Part shown: piece after piece, positions 25,601-35,749 of the stretch
Position numbering within the stretch: position 1 is the stretch's first letter
How the letters are laid out: the number at the start of each line of letters is the position of its first letter
Source of the DNA: Syncephalis plumigaleata
Taxonomy: Eukaryota; Zoopagomycota; Zoopagomycetes; Zoopagales; Piptocephalidaceae
Assembly: GCA_025201365.1 (NCBI GenBank)
Contig: JAIXMF010000004.1
Coordinates: 62,001 to 126,000 of the forward strand
DNA length: 64,000 nucleotides
Direction: 5' to 3'
Notes under the pieces: generated by a model
Seen by the model: the letters and a program-made list of their open reading frames with translations, nothing else
Databases searched by the model: none
Told to the model about the DNA's origin: nothing
Program-made: the position numbers and the translations under genes

Positions 25601-26194
25601 TAATGCATCATTGGTAAACGCTGCATCTACTGGTGATGTTAACGCTGGAAGTGACGGCACACGACGAAGTCCAGCATATTGTACGCTTTTCGGTGATTCT
25701 TTGCGGTATGAAAATCGTGAATCCCATAAAGGAGAATGCAGCAATACATCCATGCTTAGCGCTAACTTTAACGGTACCGGTGTTCCGGGTCGATCTTTAG
25801 ATGAGCGCATCTCAAGTGCTTCTTCTTCTTCGTTATCATCATTGTCATCAGCTTTATTATTATTCGCTAGCTTGGAAGGTATATCGTCTATTTCTAGTGG
25901 GTCTTCTGGAGAAGACGGCGTTTTCGCTTGTTCTATATCGCTGAGATCAAATGCCTCGGACACGCCGGTGGATTGATCTGAAAATGAAGGACTGGTACCA
26001 ATATCTAAATGGTTACTATTATCGAGAATGCCCAGACTGCCATTGTTGGATTCAACAATGACGCGTTGAATCTTTCCAATATTATTGTCGGTTACTATAG
26101 TAAGAATGGGAATCTTGGATGATATCCCTGTTGAAATGCTGCGACGTTCCGCCAGCATAATCTCTGAATCATCGATAATAATACGGCTATCCAT
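22663..26194 (-). CDS. RGS domain fused to an AIF/FSP1-like FAD oxidoreductase
   Basis: Exon 1 (24962-26194, 411 codons) is a Ser/Asp-rich head followed by an RGS domain from about residue 302 (TLDEIFADPILYHGFETYL, HLAEENLFFLRSV). Exon 2 (24833-24882) completes the RGS end. A 50 nt GTAGGT...CTTCTAG intron then joins, phase 2 to phase 2, to exon 3 (24488-24782), which opens a Pyr_redox_2 fold: HVVIVGGGFAGFSCAEI (FAD), then in exons 4-6 ILVIGAGPVGCEIACEIAS (NAD(P)H), YTIMATGGTATTGF and DVIFAAGDIAN. RGS domains speed GTP hydrolysis by G-alpha; FSP1/AMID flavoproteins oxidise NAD(P)H and reduce quinones. The C-terminus is Ser-rich. Frame breaks near 23991 and 23476 are each cured by one added base; the segment 22663-23300 has further unresolved joins (one possible extra base near 23241 and a 56 nt intron). 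The FAD part has no in-frame ATG of its own, which favours one fused gene. Confidence 0.75.
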
Positions 26195-26808
26195 TGTTAT
26201 AGCTCTAATTGCAGTGTATTTGTATTTGTAATAAATGGTGATAATCGGTAAAGTATTATAAAATGATTATTGTAAAGTGGTCAACACTCGAGAGGAACCA
26301 GTAAGAAGTAGAATATTTGTATTTGTATCTGTAAGATAGATTAAATTTTGATGGTGTAACAGGGCAGTGTTATTAGAAGGAATGACAATTGATACTGGTA
26401 CGATAGCATTGAGAATAGCAGCTATTTATTCAACGGATAGAGTGCCAAATTTAGTAATGAGAATAGCGAATAATACACAAGTTTATAAATGAAAATGGAA
26501 ATACTCTACGACAAAAATAACTGCTTGCGGTCCACTTTAGTTTACTGAGTTTATTGATTAGGACGAAAAAGTAATCAGCTTGTACTTCGTTGGGTCACAA
26601 GGCTCCCACGACATATTTGGCATTTACTATGTTTAAACTATAAAATTGATGACTATTAGTGCTTATATATATATTCTATGCATGTAGATGCATGCATATA
26701 TTCTTACACTATGTCCTAACAGATGTAGCGCGATAGTAGTAGTGCACGCTACATGTATAGGCGTGTATGCTATATCAAATAAAGACTTTAACCAAGTGTT
26801 CACATTGT
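26195..26808. other. Upstream region of the RGS-oxidoreductase gene
   Basis: No gene seen. AT-rich, with short ATGCATGCATATAT-type alternating sequence near 26690-26702. It ends where the inverted repeat begins. Confidence 0.45.
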
Positions 26809-27120
26809 ACTTTATTCGATTCAAAATCAATAAATTTAGTGCAATTTATTAAATGGATTTATATACATGTCTTTTGCTATCATCTTACCCGTAAGTCTTG
26901 TGCTGTCTTGTAGTCATATTCGGCTAATGCTAATAACAGTTTAATGGCTAGCAAACTAGTGAATGGAATGACCACGTATGCATATATGCTTACAACAAGA
27001 ATGCAATGCTCGTTTTACCAAATGCTCAATGATAGTTTACAGTGTCAACTATACCATATCAAATAAATCGGATTCACATTACAAATACTCGCATACTCCA
27101 TGATCATATGCTGTATTCGA
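26809..27120 (-). repeat. Inverted repeat arm A (PUF60-like fragment)
   Basis: This 312-base arm is the reverse complement of 28907-29225, with about nine in ten positions identical. It carries the same segment of a PUF60-like gene, including two intron-like stretches, but the coding match ends at both borders. It differs from arm B by several substitutions, a one-base loss in the EAFGK stretch and the absence of a 6-base GACAGC duplication. It is best seen as a truncated, non-functional copy pointing away from arm B. Confidence 0.85.
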
Positions 27121-28906
27121 TGGGCATTTTAAATCGTGTATTTATTAAATAAGTTATAATCTTTTTGCTTAACATATGTATACTAAAATAAATTCTGTGC
27201 TTTATTCTAATTCTCGTTTACTTTTACAATCAAATGTTGTCGACAGCACATATACAAATCATTAGCGAATGCTTATACTGTTCCTTTATCATACATGTAG
27301 TTGAATGCCTAGCATACTGAATCTATTTATTCAAGTGTTCGACAATATCAGCATACATATTTATTTTAATCATTACTCTAAGCAGACACAACTAGTGCTA
27401 TCTTGCTACTCACCTCATTCCACCTTTACTTTCATACATTCCCTTTCGCTCTCTTTACTCATTATGACTATTTATTTCCATCATTCTATCTTTCCACTAC
27501 CTATACATGCTTGCCACTATTATCATTTCACACTGCATGTATTCACTATTCCACCTATTGCTCATTCCCCTTGTCATTTACTTCTTTACACAGCACGCGT
27601 CTTCTTCGTGTCAACTACATTCCAGTTATTTCTATTGTTTCCTTTCCTTTCTCCTCTTTACCACTAAACATAAGTGCCTTCTTTGTGTCAACTACATTCC
27701 ACTTGTTAGTAAACAACACGCGTCTACTTCCTCTTAACTATATGCTAGCTAGTTCTTTTCCTTTTATTTACCTATTTACTTTCTCAGTAATACGCGTCTT
27801 CTTCGTATCATTCCATTCCTTTATTCCTTGTTTATTGCTTCCGGCTATTCTTTTGTTTACCACTAATCTCAACTCGTTTATGTGCTCATTTGTCTTTAGT
27901 ATCCTAGCACCTTTGTTTATTGCTTGTTCTACTCAATAGCATACACTGCCCTGTGTTGTATGCGCATTGTTGCTTATGTGTCTGCTATTCTCGCTGATAC
28001 ACGTCATCTCCACCTTGTCTTTCTTCCACTATTCGTTCATATATCACTCCACTCTATCATAATAATATCTACACGTTGTTATTCCACTACAAACATACGT
28101 CGTTTCTGCAAGTTGTTCGAGTATGCGTGTCTTTGTACCGAGTACTTATTACTTTATTCCTTGTTCCTTCGCTTTCATTCTTACAATATATCACTTATCG
28201 TTAGTCTATTCCTCGGCCTTGTTCCATTCTATTCTCGACTACTGGTAACGTACAACCTGCTAAGCGTACTGATCATTTATTCATTCGCGGCACTTGCTAT
28301 TCCTCGCTATACTGACAGCGCTGCTTCTTGTCTATACAATAGCGTGTTTATTTACCTTAACTGCCGCTGTTTGGCATAATAGGGCAACGCAAATAACTAA
28401 ACGTGCACGCTATATGCATTCTTCTCTTCTCTTCTTCTCTTCTGCTGCTTCTGCTCATTTTCTACCGTTTCTCTGTGCTTTCTTGCTCTCACAATCACTT
28501 ATACGTTAATAAATTGCCATGGATTACACCTGTCCATTTTATTTATCTCTTTCTTTGGTCACATACATGTAGACATTATCGTAGTGTTATCAGGTGCAAG
28601 CGTATATGTATGATCCTTTGTATACATGCTAACAATTATTAATTGGAATGATTGATATTGTTGTACTTGTTGTACATATTGCCAGCAAACAGTGTAGTTC
28701 ATTTTGGTTTAATCATTCTATTTTATTGCTGTATTATAACTTGTCTTGACTGTAGATTGCTTCGTGGCATGGACCTGTGTTTGTATGAGAGTGTTAACGT
28801 ACCGCTATTGTCTTTATTGTTATATCTCAATGATCACTGAATGTACGATTAATTAAGCATCGGTATTATTACTATAGCACATCCAGACGTAGAGTTCGAT
28901 AACGAC
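27121..28906. other. Spacer between inverted repeat arms
   Basis: 1.8 kb without recognisable gene. The plus strand is strongly pyrimidine-rich from about 27300 to 28600, giving hydrophobic low-complexity open frames that do not resemble proteins. A degenerate motif (ACGCGTCTTCTTCGTRTCA) recurs at about 27594, 27673, 27717 and 27791. Confidence 0.5.
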
Positions 28907-29225
28907 TCGATATGCAGCCTATGATCATGGAGTATGCGAGTATTTGTAATGTGCATCCGCTTTATTTAGTACGGTATAGTTACACTGTAAACTATCATTG
29001 AAGCATTTGGTAAAACGAGTATTGCATTCTCGTTGTAAGCATATATGCATACGTGGTCATTCCATTCACTAGTTTGCTAGCCATTAAACTGTTATTAGCA
29101 TTAGCCGAATATGACTACAAGACAGCGACAGCACAAGACTTACGGGTAAGATGATAGCAGAAGACACGTATATAAATCCATCTAATAAATTGCACTAGAT
29201 TTATTGATTTTGAATCGGATAAAGT
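28907..29225 (+). repeat. Inverted repeat arm B (start of PUF60-like gene)
   Basis: The partner of arm A. It covers the beginning of the recognisable PUF60-like sequence. Arms are head to head with a 1.8 kb loop, so a transcript across both would fold into a hairpin of roughly 300 base pairs. Confidence 0.85.
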
Positions 29226-29987
29226 TGTCCCGGTGGCCATAGCAGCAATGAATGGATGTGAACTAGATGACAATAATCTCCATGTTATTACAGCGATGAT
29301 ACATAGCATATTGATTGAAGGCATGAATACATTAAAAGGATTAGCACCACATCAAGCATCACCTGCCGCGATAGCCAATACTGCTACTACGAGTACTATG
29401 ATCAAAGGTAGCATACACGTACATACATGCATACATATATATATACATAGCAATCTAAGTATACTATACCATACCTTGACAGGACAATCCATGGCAATAT
29501 CACCGGTGGAACCATTGAATAGCGTATTGAATGAAGAAAACATCACTATTATAGGAAATCAGCGCTATGCGATAATGCAGAAACTCGCACAGAGTGAAGA
29601 GGTAGGCAACGCGTATGTATTGGTATATCGAGTAACATTGGTGGTATAGGCAGCTCGTGTTGCACATGATCGGGCACAAAAGAGCGACAACACGACAACT
29701 ACTGTGGTGCGTATTGCTAATGAGTCACTGCCGGTGAAGCGGACGATGCACTAAGCGAAGAGTTCGAGGAGGAGTGTCGTCGCTTTGATGTCGTAACCTG
29801 TATTCACATTGAAGTTGACGACGATACCGCTGGTGCCGCCTATATATTCGTGCAGTTTGATGATGTGTCTGATGCACAGCAAGTGGTGAAGATGCTTCAT
29901 GGCCGCTGGTTCAGTGGACGACAGTTGACGGTCGACCTTTACAATCAGTATGCGTTTATTCGAGGTAATCATCGATTAGGTACGTAG
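28970..29987 (+). CDS. PUF60-like splicing factor, 5'-incomplete
   Basis: The C-terminal half resembles PUF60, the poly(U)-binding partner of U2AF in 3' splice-site recognition. Visible parts are the second half of an RRM (FIDFESDKVVPVAIAAMNG, about 29199-29290), the PUF60-type linker (NITIIGNQRYAIMQKLAQSE) and a UHM domain (LSEEFEEECRRFDVV, then MLHGRWFSGRQLTVDLYNQ) holding the Arg-Trp-Phe signature. Introns near 29409 and 29602 splice cleanly. One base is missing near 29738 inside the UHM. Upstream, the first half of the RRM (EAFGKTSIAF, LAEYDYKTA) is present but its junctions do not keep phase, and no first RRM was found. The gene is either truncated and decaying or rearranged at its 5' end by the inverted duplication. 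Confidence 0.6.
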
Positions 29988-31479
29988 ACATCAAGGAATA
30001 ATAAAGTGAATATCTCAATCTGGTACATTCATACGACATATGTTGCCACGATGTGTAGTCGACCAAGTAGGCCGTAGAATGATGCATCATTAAACATTAC
30101 GTACAATGGAGTGTCAATTACAATGCAGTATACCTTTACAGCTGGTGATACACTACTAGTATATGATGTGCTAGATGTCGTAGTAGCTGATCGATATGTA
30201 CTAACCTATTGAATGGTAATAGATTTGATGATAAACTAATGTCTAATAAAAAGTATTAGTAGTGTGATATGAGTGCATTGTACTTACTTGAATTGTTTGC
30301 TTTTTAGATATGACCAAATGTAAACACGCTTAGACAAGTGTATACAGGAGATTATGAATATTTATTGACAGAAGAAGCAAAACAAACATATTTGATACAG
30401 TTGGCCATACATGGCGCATATTGAATGGAAATAGGAAAAGTGTGGCAACGGCCACATTGTTGGTATAACCAGATAATGCTAGCGGTAGTAATACATCGCA
30501 TCAACTGAATTTACTACGAAATACGCGTGATGATTTGGCGCTACATTGACGACTCAAGGCGATCATTCTTACACGCAGTAATGTAACAGTATTTGTATAG
30601 GCAGAATATGGACATCCGACTTTGTAGTAATTAAGATGCATACCTCGTGCAAGTAACTCCCTAACATGTTGCAAGTTACTAGATCGATATAGTTGTGTTC
30701 CAGTCCTAGGAGGTCTTAACAGGAACAGGAACAGCAACAGCAATAGTAATAGTAAGAGTGATGATGATGAGTTACTGTGTGATCATTATCGCATGTGTTC
30801 ATACGTTTTTGTTTTCTTATTAGTTCGTAGTAGTAATGTTAATGTACAATATCAACTAGTCGTATACAGGTGATTACCATTGGATTATGCAACTTGTAGC
30901 AGTGTCATCATTGTAAACGTAATACAAATATTCGGACATGTTGTCACAAACGCGTAAAGCGTTCCTTTACAACTATAACCTGCTATGACTGACATTTTGT
31001 CTGTCAGATACTGGGTGACAGGCTATACTCCATTGACCGCGTATAATAATGGCCTTAGTTTATTGAGAAACAGCCCAGGTACTTGGAACTGGTTTTGTTC
31101 GCTTACACTGTCACATAGCAATGATCGTGGTCACTTCTCCTTATTCATACGGTATGTTATGTGGCGCAACATGAAGTATTACTTCATATTATACTAGGCT
31201 TGTATAGCATTTGATTAACAATTAAAACGTATGCTTCCTCGCTTACTCGCCAATTGGGATACAAGGTGTACTGCCATCAACAAGTGGCAATATTATCATC
31301 TGGAAATCAGTATAAATAGCGCGTTTACAATGTATGGTTAGCTAACATTCTACACACACATTCAACGACAACAGCTCTCTCTCTCTCTCTTTCATCGCTT
31401 TATTCCATTCACGATAACTAGACACAACAAGAAGATAGCTAGCCTATCACTATCGTCTATCTCACACCATTACAAAATC
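29988..31479. other. Intergenic region
   Basis: About 1.5 kb with no firmly supported gene. One minus-strand frame (30501-30743) has a Leu-rich head and a single ankyrin-like string (NLQHVRELLARGMHLN) but no continuation. The stretch before 31480 has a CT run near 31376-31391 and may be leader sequence for the next gene. Confidence 0.4.
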
Positions 31480-32120
31480 ATGGATAACCATACATCAACC
31501 ATCGCTTACATTCAATTAGCCGTGGAACCTACGTTGCTGGACAACTTACGATTAAACAACCATTCAAGACATCATGATGCTATTCAAGGTATTACCACCA
31601 TTATCATTGCCACTGCCGCATTACAGCTATGCCTGCTGGATGGTGTCGCGGCACTACCAGTCGGTAGCTTCCCACCCATTACAGCAATAGGTGCTCCTGT
31701 TGTAGGTATGACCAATGAGCACGTTCAATCAGTAGGACAAACCGATACTAGACCACTGGGTACGGTGGCGCGGGTACCCGGCACTCCAGACACGTTCGTC
31801 GACAAGACGGGCAATTTAGTAAAGAACACCGGTCAGTTTATTCGCAATAATGCTGTTGAATTCGCTTCTACTGCCTCTGGTGTTGCTGCTGGCGCAGTAA
31901 CGACAGCCGCCCTGGCGGGTCCATTAACACCAGTGGTGCGGTGCCGTTGCACTGGTGTGGTGCAGCTGTCAGCATGAATGTAAGAAACGCCTTGACTCCC
32001 AACCCAAATGCTCAACCGAATAATGACGGCGTCGCACCGATAATACCAGGTCAACAACCAAAAACTCTTGTTCCTGGCCCAATTAATCCACCACAGATGT
32101 CGATAATAGTACCAAAGTAA
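31480..32120 (+). CDS. Uncharacterised Ala/Gly/Thr-rich protein
   Basis: A single exon from the ATG at 31480. After about 35 polar residues comes a hydrophobic segment (GITTIIIATAALQLCLL) ending in GVAALP, which could be a late signal peptide or an anchor. The rest is Pro/Gly/Thr-rich with a helix-like AVEFASTASGVAAGAVTTAA stretch and a Pro/Asn-rich end (TPNPNAQPNNDGVAPIIPG). The frame breaks at about 31925; one added A lets it continue to the stop at 32118-32120, giving 213 residues. I recognise no family. Downstream lies a short Asp-rich frame built on an ATG microsatellite near 32197-32221, which I do not call. Confidence 0.5.
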
Positions 32121-33076
32121 TAATAAACTGCTTACCATCTATTCTCTTATTTATTTATTTATACTGTTAATCATAGAGATGTATTATTATAATAATGATG
32201 ATGATGATGATGATGATGATGACTATGACGCTGATGATCATCCAGATGAATCAAAACTATTTGCACTATCCAAATCAACACCAATTATTAGTAATAATGA
32301 AATAGAAAATAAATTGAATGATTTGATTGAAGGAAATGGCAAATCAATAGTATAAAGTATGGCTTATACGCTAGTCATTGCCATTGCCATTTCCTTAAGA
32401 AAGTTCTTTGGTAGCTCTAGCTAAGGCTGTATAATATATAGCTTTTTAATATCGTTGAAATGGATGAGTTGCCATTTAGTGCGAATAGATCGATTCAATT
32501 AGATTTAACTCATTTTCATTCAGTTCAAATTTGTCACATTAATATAATTTGAACGTCGACGAGTACACACACAAAAATACAAAGATGGTACACGCTAGTC
32601 GACGTTGTTGCTATCAGCTTCTTCCTCTTTCCCACCCTTCACATCCTGATTACATCTGCTCTTGATCTAGTGCGCGTCGTAATCATATTCGCTTTCATTC
32701 CCTATCTACCTCTTCTCATTTCGCATCTTCCCCCCTACCTATTACACGGATATTGTTAGGTTCAATTTCCCTACTTTGTTCCTCAAACGACATCTGTTAA
32801 CATTGTTATTTCAACTGTCTTCGCCTATACCTGCTTTAGCTTGGTCCTATCCCTCACTTTCATTTCTAGCAGCTCGAGCTGCCTATTTACTAAGAGTTTA
32901 CACTTTTAGATTGACCGGATATAAACACCGGGAATTACAGTTGTGATAGACGGCCACAAACGCATTTGTTATCAAAAGAATAGGCGTAGGAGGAGTTCGT
33001 GTTCCTGCCGTGATACTTACACATCCCAAGTCAAAAAGTGTCAAGCTAAGGTGATACCGCGACTACTACACGCGAT
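32121..33076. other. Upstream region of the LSM14 gene
   Basis: Contains an ATG trinucleotide run (about 32197-32221) and a pyrimidine-rich plus-strand stretch (about 32600-32900) leading to the start at 33077. No gene called. Confidence 0.45.
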
Positions 33077-34708
33077 ATGAGCGCCAATGCGTTTGTCGGC
33101 TCGCGGATATCTTTGATATCGAAATCGGACGTTCGCTACGTGGGTATCTTGCATAGCATTAGCACGGAAGAGGCAACCGTATCACTTGAACAAGGTGAGC
33201 TATAACACATGTTATACCAAAAGCAAAAGCAATTGTTACAATGTATACTAGATAACTGATTACTTGTTATTTTTGTTTGTTTGACATATTGATGCAATTC
33301 ATCGATTTATCAGTTCGTTGTTTTGGTACAGAGGGTCGCAAGAATAATCCTGCCGAGGAATTGCCCGCGTCCAATAATGTCTATGAGTTTGTTGTATTCC
33401 GTGCGGCAGACATCAAGGATCTAACGGTGTTAGAGCCGCCGCAGTCAAGCCAGCCCTCCCAGCCAGCGTCGATGCCGCATGACCCGGCCATTGTCAATGT
33501 AAGTGATCATTCATGGTGCACGCTCCACTTGATATTGATAGTCAGTTTATTCATTCGATAGTCACCGGTTGCACGTCCGCCAGCGTCCCAGTCAGCTGCA
33601 CCAGCGCAGCAACCCTATAATGCCGCTACACCACATGGTGGCTATCCGGCAAGCAACTTTGGCGGAGCAACCTCGGCCAATCTACCCTATGGACAGCGAC
33701 ATCCTGGTATGCATCCTCATGGCGCCATGACTGGTAATGCACCAGCCAATATGGGAATAGGCTCATCGGGATATCCTCAACAGCCGGGTCATGCTGCTCA
33801 TTGGCAAGGAGCCGCAGCAGGTGGACAGGCTGCATTGCAACGTAACGCTTATGGTATAGGATCGGTAGGTTTATTGCGTTGTTTATTTTACTAAATGGTT
33901 ATTAACCGATTACGGCAATAGTATCCTAACACTAATGCCACCCCACCTGGTATGAGTATTCCATCGATGGGTGGACAAGCAACTCAAGGACTAACTACTG
34001 CTAATGCTGCTGCCGGTCAGTCTACTCGACATGAAGTGAGTGGTAGTGGTGGTCATGCCAGCAAAAACACTGGTGCAAATGGATCGATCAATGCGTCAAT
34101 GGTCAATCAAATGTCGCACGGACATGGCGCGAGCAATGCCGCCGCACTGGCTGGACAACCAGTCACCAAATGGGATCCTAAGCAAGGTGTTACCACCACC
34201 ACTATTCCAGCTTCTGGATCCAATGCTAAACAGCAAACGGGAGGACGTGGCACGCCCGGTCAAGGAGGCCAAGGACATGCTGCGAAGAAGCAACAGCAGC
34301 AACAGCACCAGCACCAGCATCAGCACAATAATAATGAGCAAGAATTAGCAATTGAATCGGAATCCGCTAACAACAAAAAGATCAACAATCATCATGGTGC
34401 AGAAGGCGGTAAAGATCAGAAAACTCGTCGTCCTCGCGGTCGTCGTGGCACTGGACAACAAATGGGAAAACAAGATGGTGCTGCCACAGGCAAGAGTACA
34501 GGCGAAGATGGTGCAGATGCCACTGGAGCAGTTCCCAATACGGAATTCGATTTCGCATCAGCCAATGCCAAGTTTGATAAGGCAACCTTAATCAAAGAGT
34601 TTAGTCAACTTGGTATTCATGTTACTAATTCGGCGCCAACCTCGACAGCTTCTGCGTCTAAACAACAACAACAACAACAGCAACAGCAACAACCATCATC
34701 AGTTGTAA

Positions 34709-34740
<32 letters not shown>

Positions 34741-35097
34741 CAACCCAATGGTAGTGGTGGCGATGCAGACACTATAGTTATTCCACCGCCATCTAATGAT
34801 ACATTTTACGATCGTAGCCGTTCATTCTTTGATGATATTTCCTGTGAATCTAAAGAGCGTAGGAATGAGGCTCAAAATGAACGTCGCGACAATCGTGCCA
34901 GTCAAGAACGTCGTGTAAACATGGAAACATTCGGACAAATCTCCATCGATGGTGGTGGTAGCGGCGGGCGATTCCGCGGTGGACGACGTGGTGGCTATCG
35001 TGGTCGAGGTCATCGCGGTCGAGGCGGTGCTGGTCGAGGCAATCATCATAACAACAACAACAATAACAATAACAATAACCGTACCGCCGCTGCTTAG
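33077..35097 (+). CDS. LSM14/Scd6-family mRNA-decapping regulator
   Basis: Members (Scd6, LSM14/RAP55, Trailer hitch) repress translation and promote decapping in P-bodies. Exons are 33077-33194, 33314-33498, 33562-33864 and 33922-35097; all phases agree. The N-terminal Lsm14 domain (FVGSRISLISKSDVRYVGIL, VYEFVVFRAADIKDL) is followed by a Gly/Pro/Gln-rich linker with poly-Q and poly-A runs. Next come the DFDF region (EFDFASANAKFDK), the FFD box (FYDRSRSFFDDIS), a TFG-type box (NMETFGQIS) and a C-terminal RGG region (GRFRGGRRGGYRGRGHRGRG) ending in poly-N. This is the full family architecture, about 592 residues. No frame break. Confidence 0.95.
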
Positions 35098-35749
35098 TTT
35101 AGATTAATTTTTGTATTGTTGATTTAATCAAGTGATGCTTTACAGTTTATTACACTGACCATTTCTACATTTTCAAATAGCAAGTGATATTCTAGTCTTA
35201 TAGCAGTAGTAGTAGTAGTAGTAGTAGTAGATGTCATGCTCGTTTCCCATTACTCATCTCTCGTCTCTCTCTCTCTCTCTCTCTCTATTGTTTTGTTGAT
35301 ATTGCTTGTCATTCAAAATGAATAATCGCACACATATATATGTATGTATGTATGTATGACGTTTACTGACATCATGTTGTTAGTGATGGTAGTGGCATAT
35401 CCTTGATTAAATCATCTATTAATAAAATGTTATATCATTATCAAGTCTCGTATGCTATACAAGGTGAATGTTTAAATTGTATATTTATTTATTTATTTAA
35501 TCGTCAAGATACTAATCATTTGAAAATAAAGTTGAAAGAGCTTTAAGCAAAAGAAAGAAAGAAAGGAGGAGAAATAGATTTAGCAAGTATTGATAGAGAT
35601 TAATCAATTTGATTACTACAAGCAAAAAAATGTCAAATAGAATCATTGTTGTATACAGGACTAATTAGCCATGTCTAACAAGCAATGCGGCAGGTATTAC
35701 TCTTTGCACGGGTGGATGTAATCTTCACGCGTATGATAAAGATCGTTTC
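35098..35749. other. Intergenic space between convergent genes
   Basis: 3' flanks of LSM14 (+) and DH-PH protein B (-). It holds an AGT run (35204-35231), a CT run near 35267-35286, a GTAT run near 35340-35358 and AATAAA-type signals near 35524. No gene seen. Confidence 0.5.
35204..35231. repeat. (AGT)n microsatellite
   Basis: About nine tandem AGT units in the LSM14 3' flank. Confidence 0.95.

Noticed and set aside
27305-28840. Long hydrophobic plus-strand frames in the inverted-repeat spacer
   Set aside because: Composition follows the C/T bias of the DNA and all frames look alike; no domain or splice support.
30501-30743. Minus-strand frame with a Leu-rich start and an ankyrin-like string
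   Set aside because: Only one partial repeat, the head is coded by a trinucleotide repeat, and no continuing exon was found.
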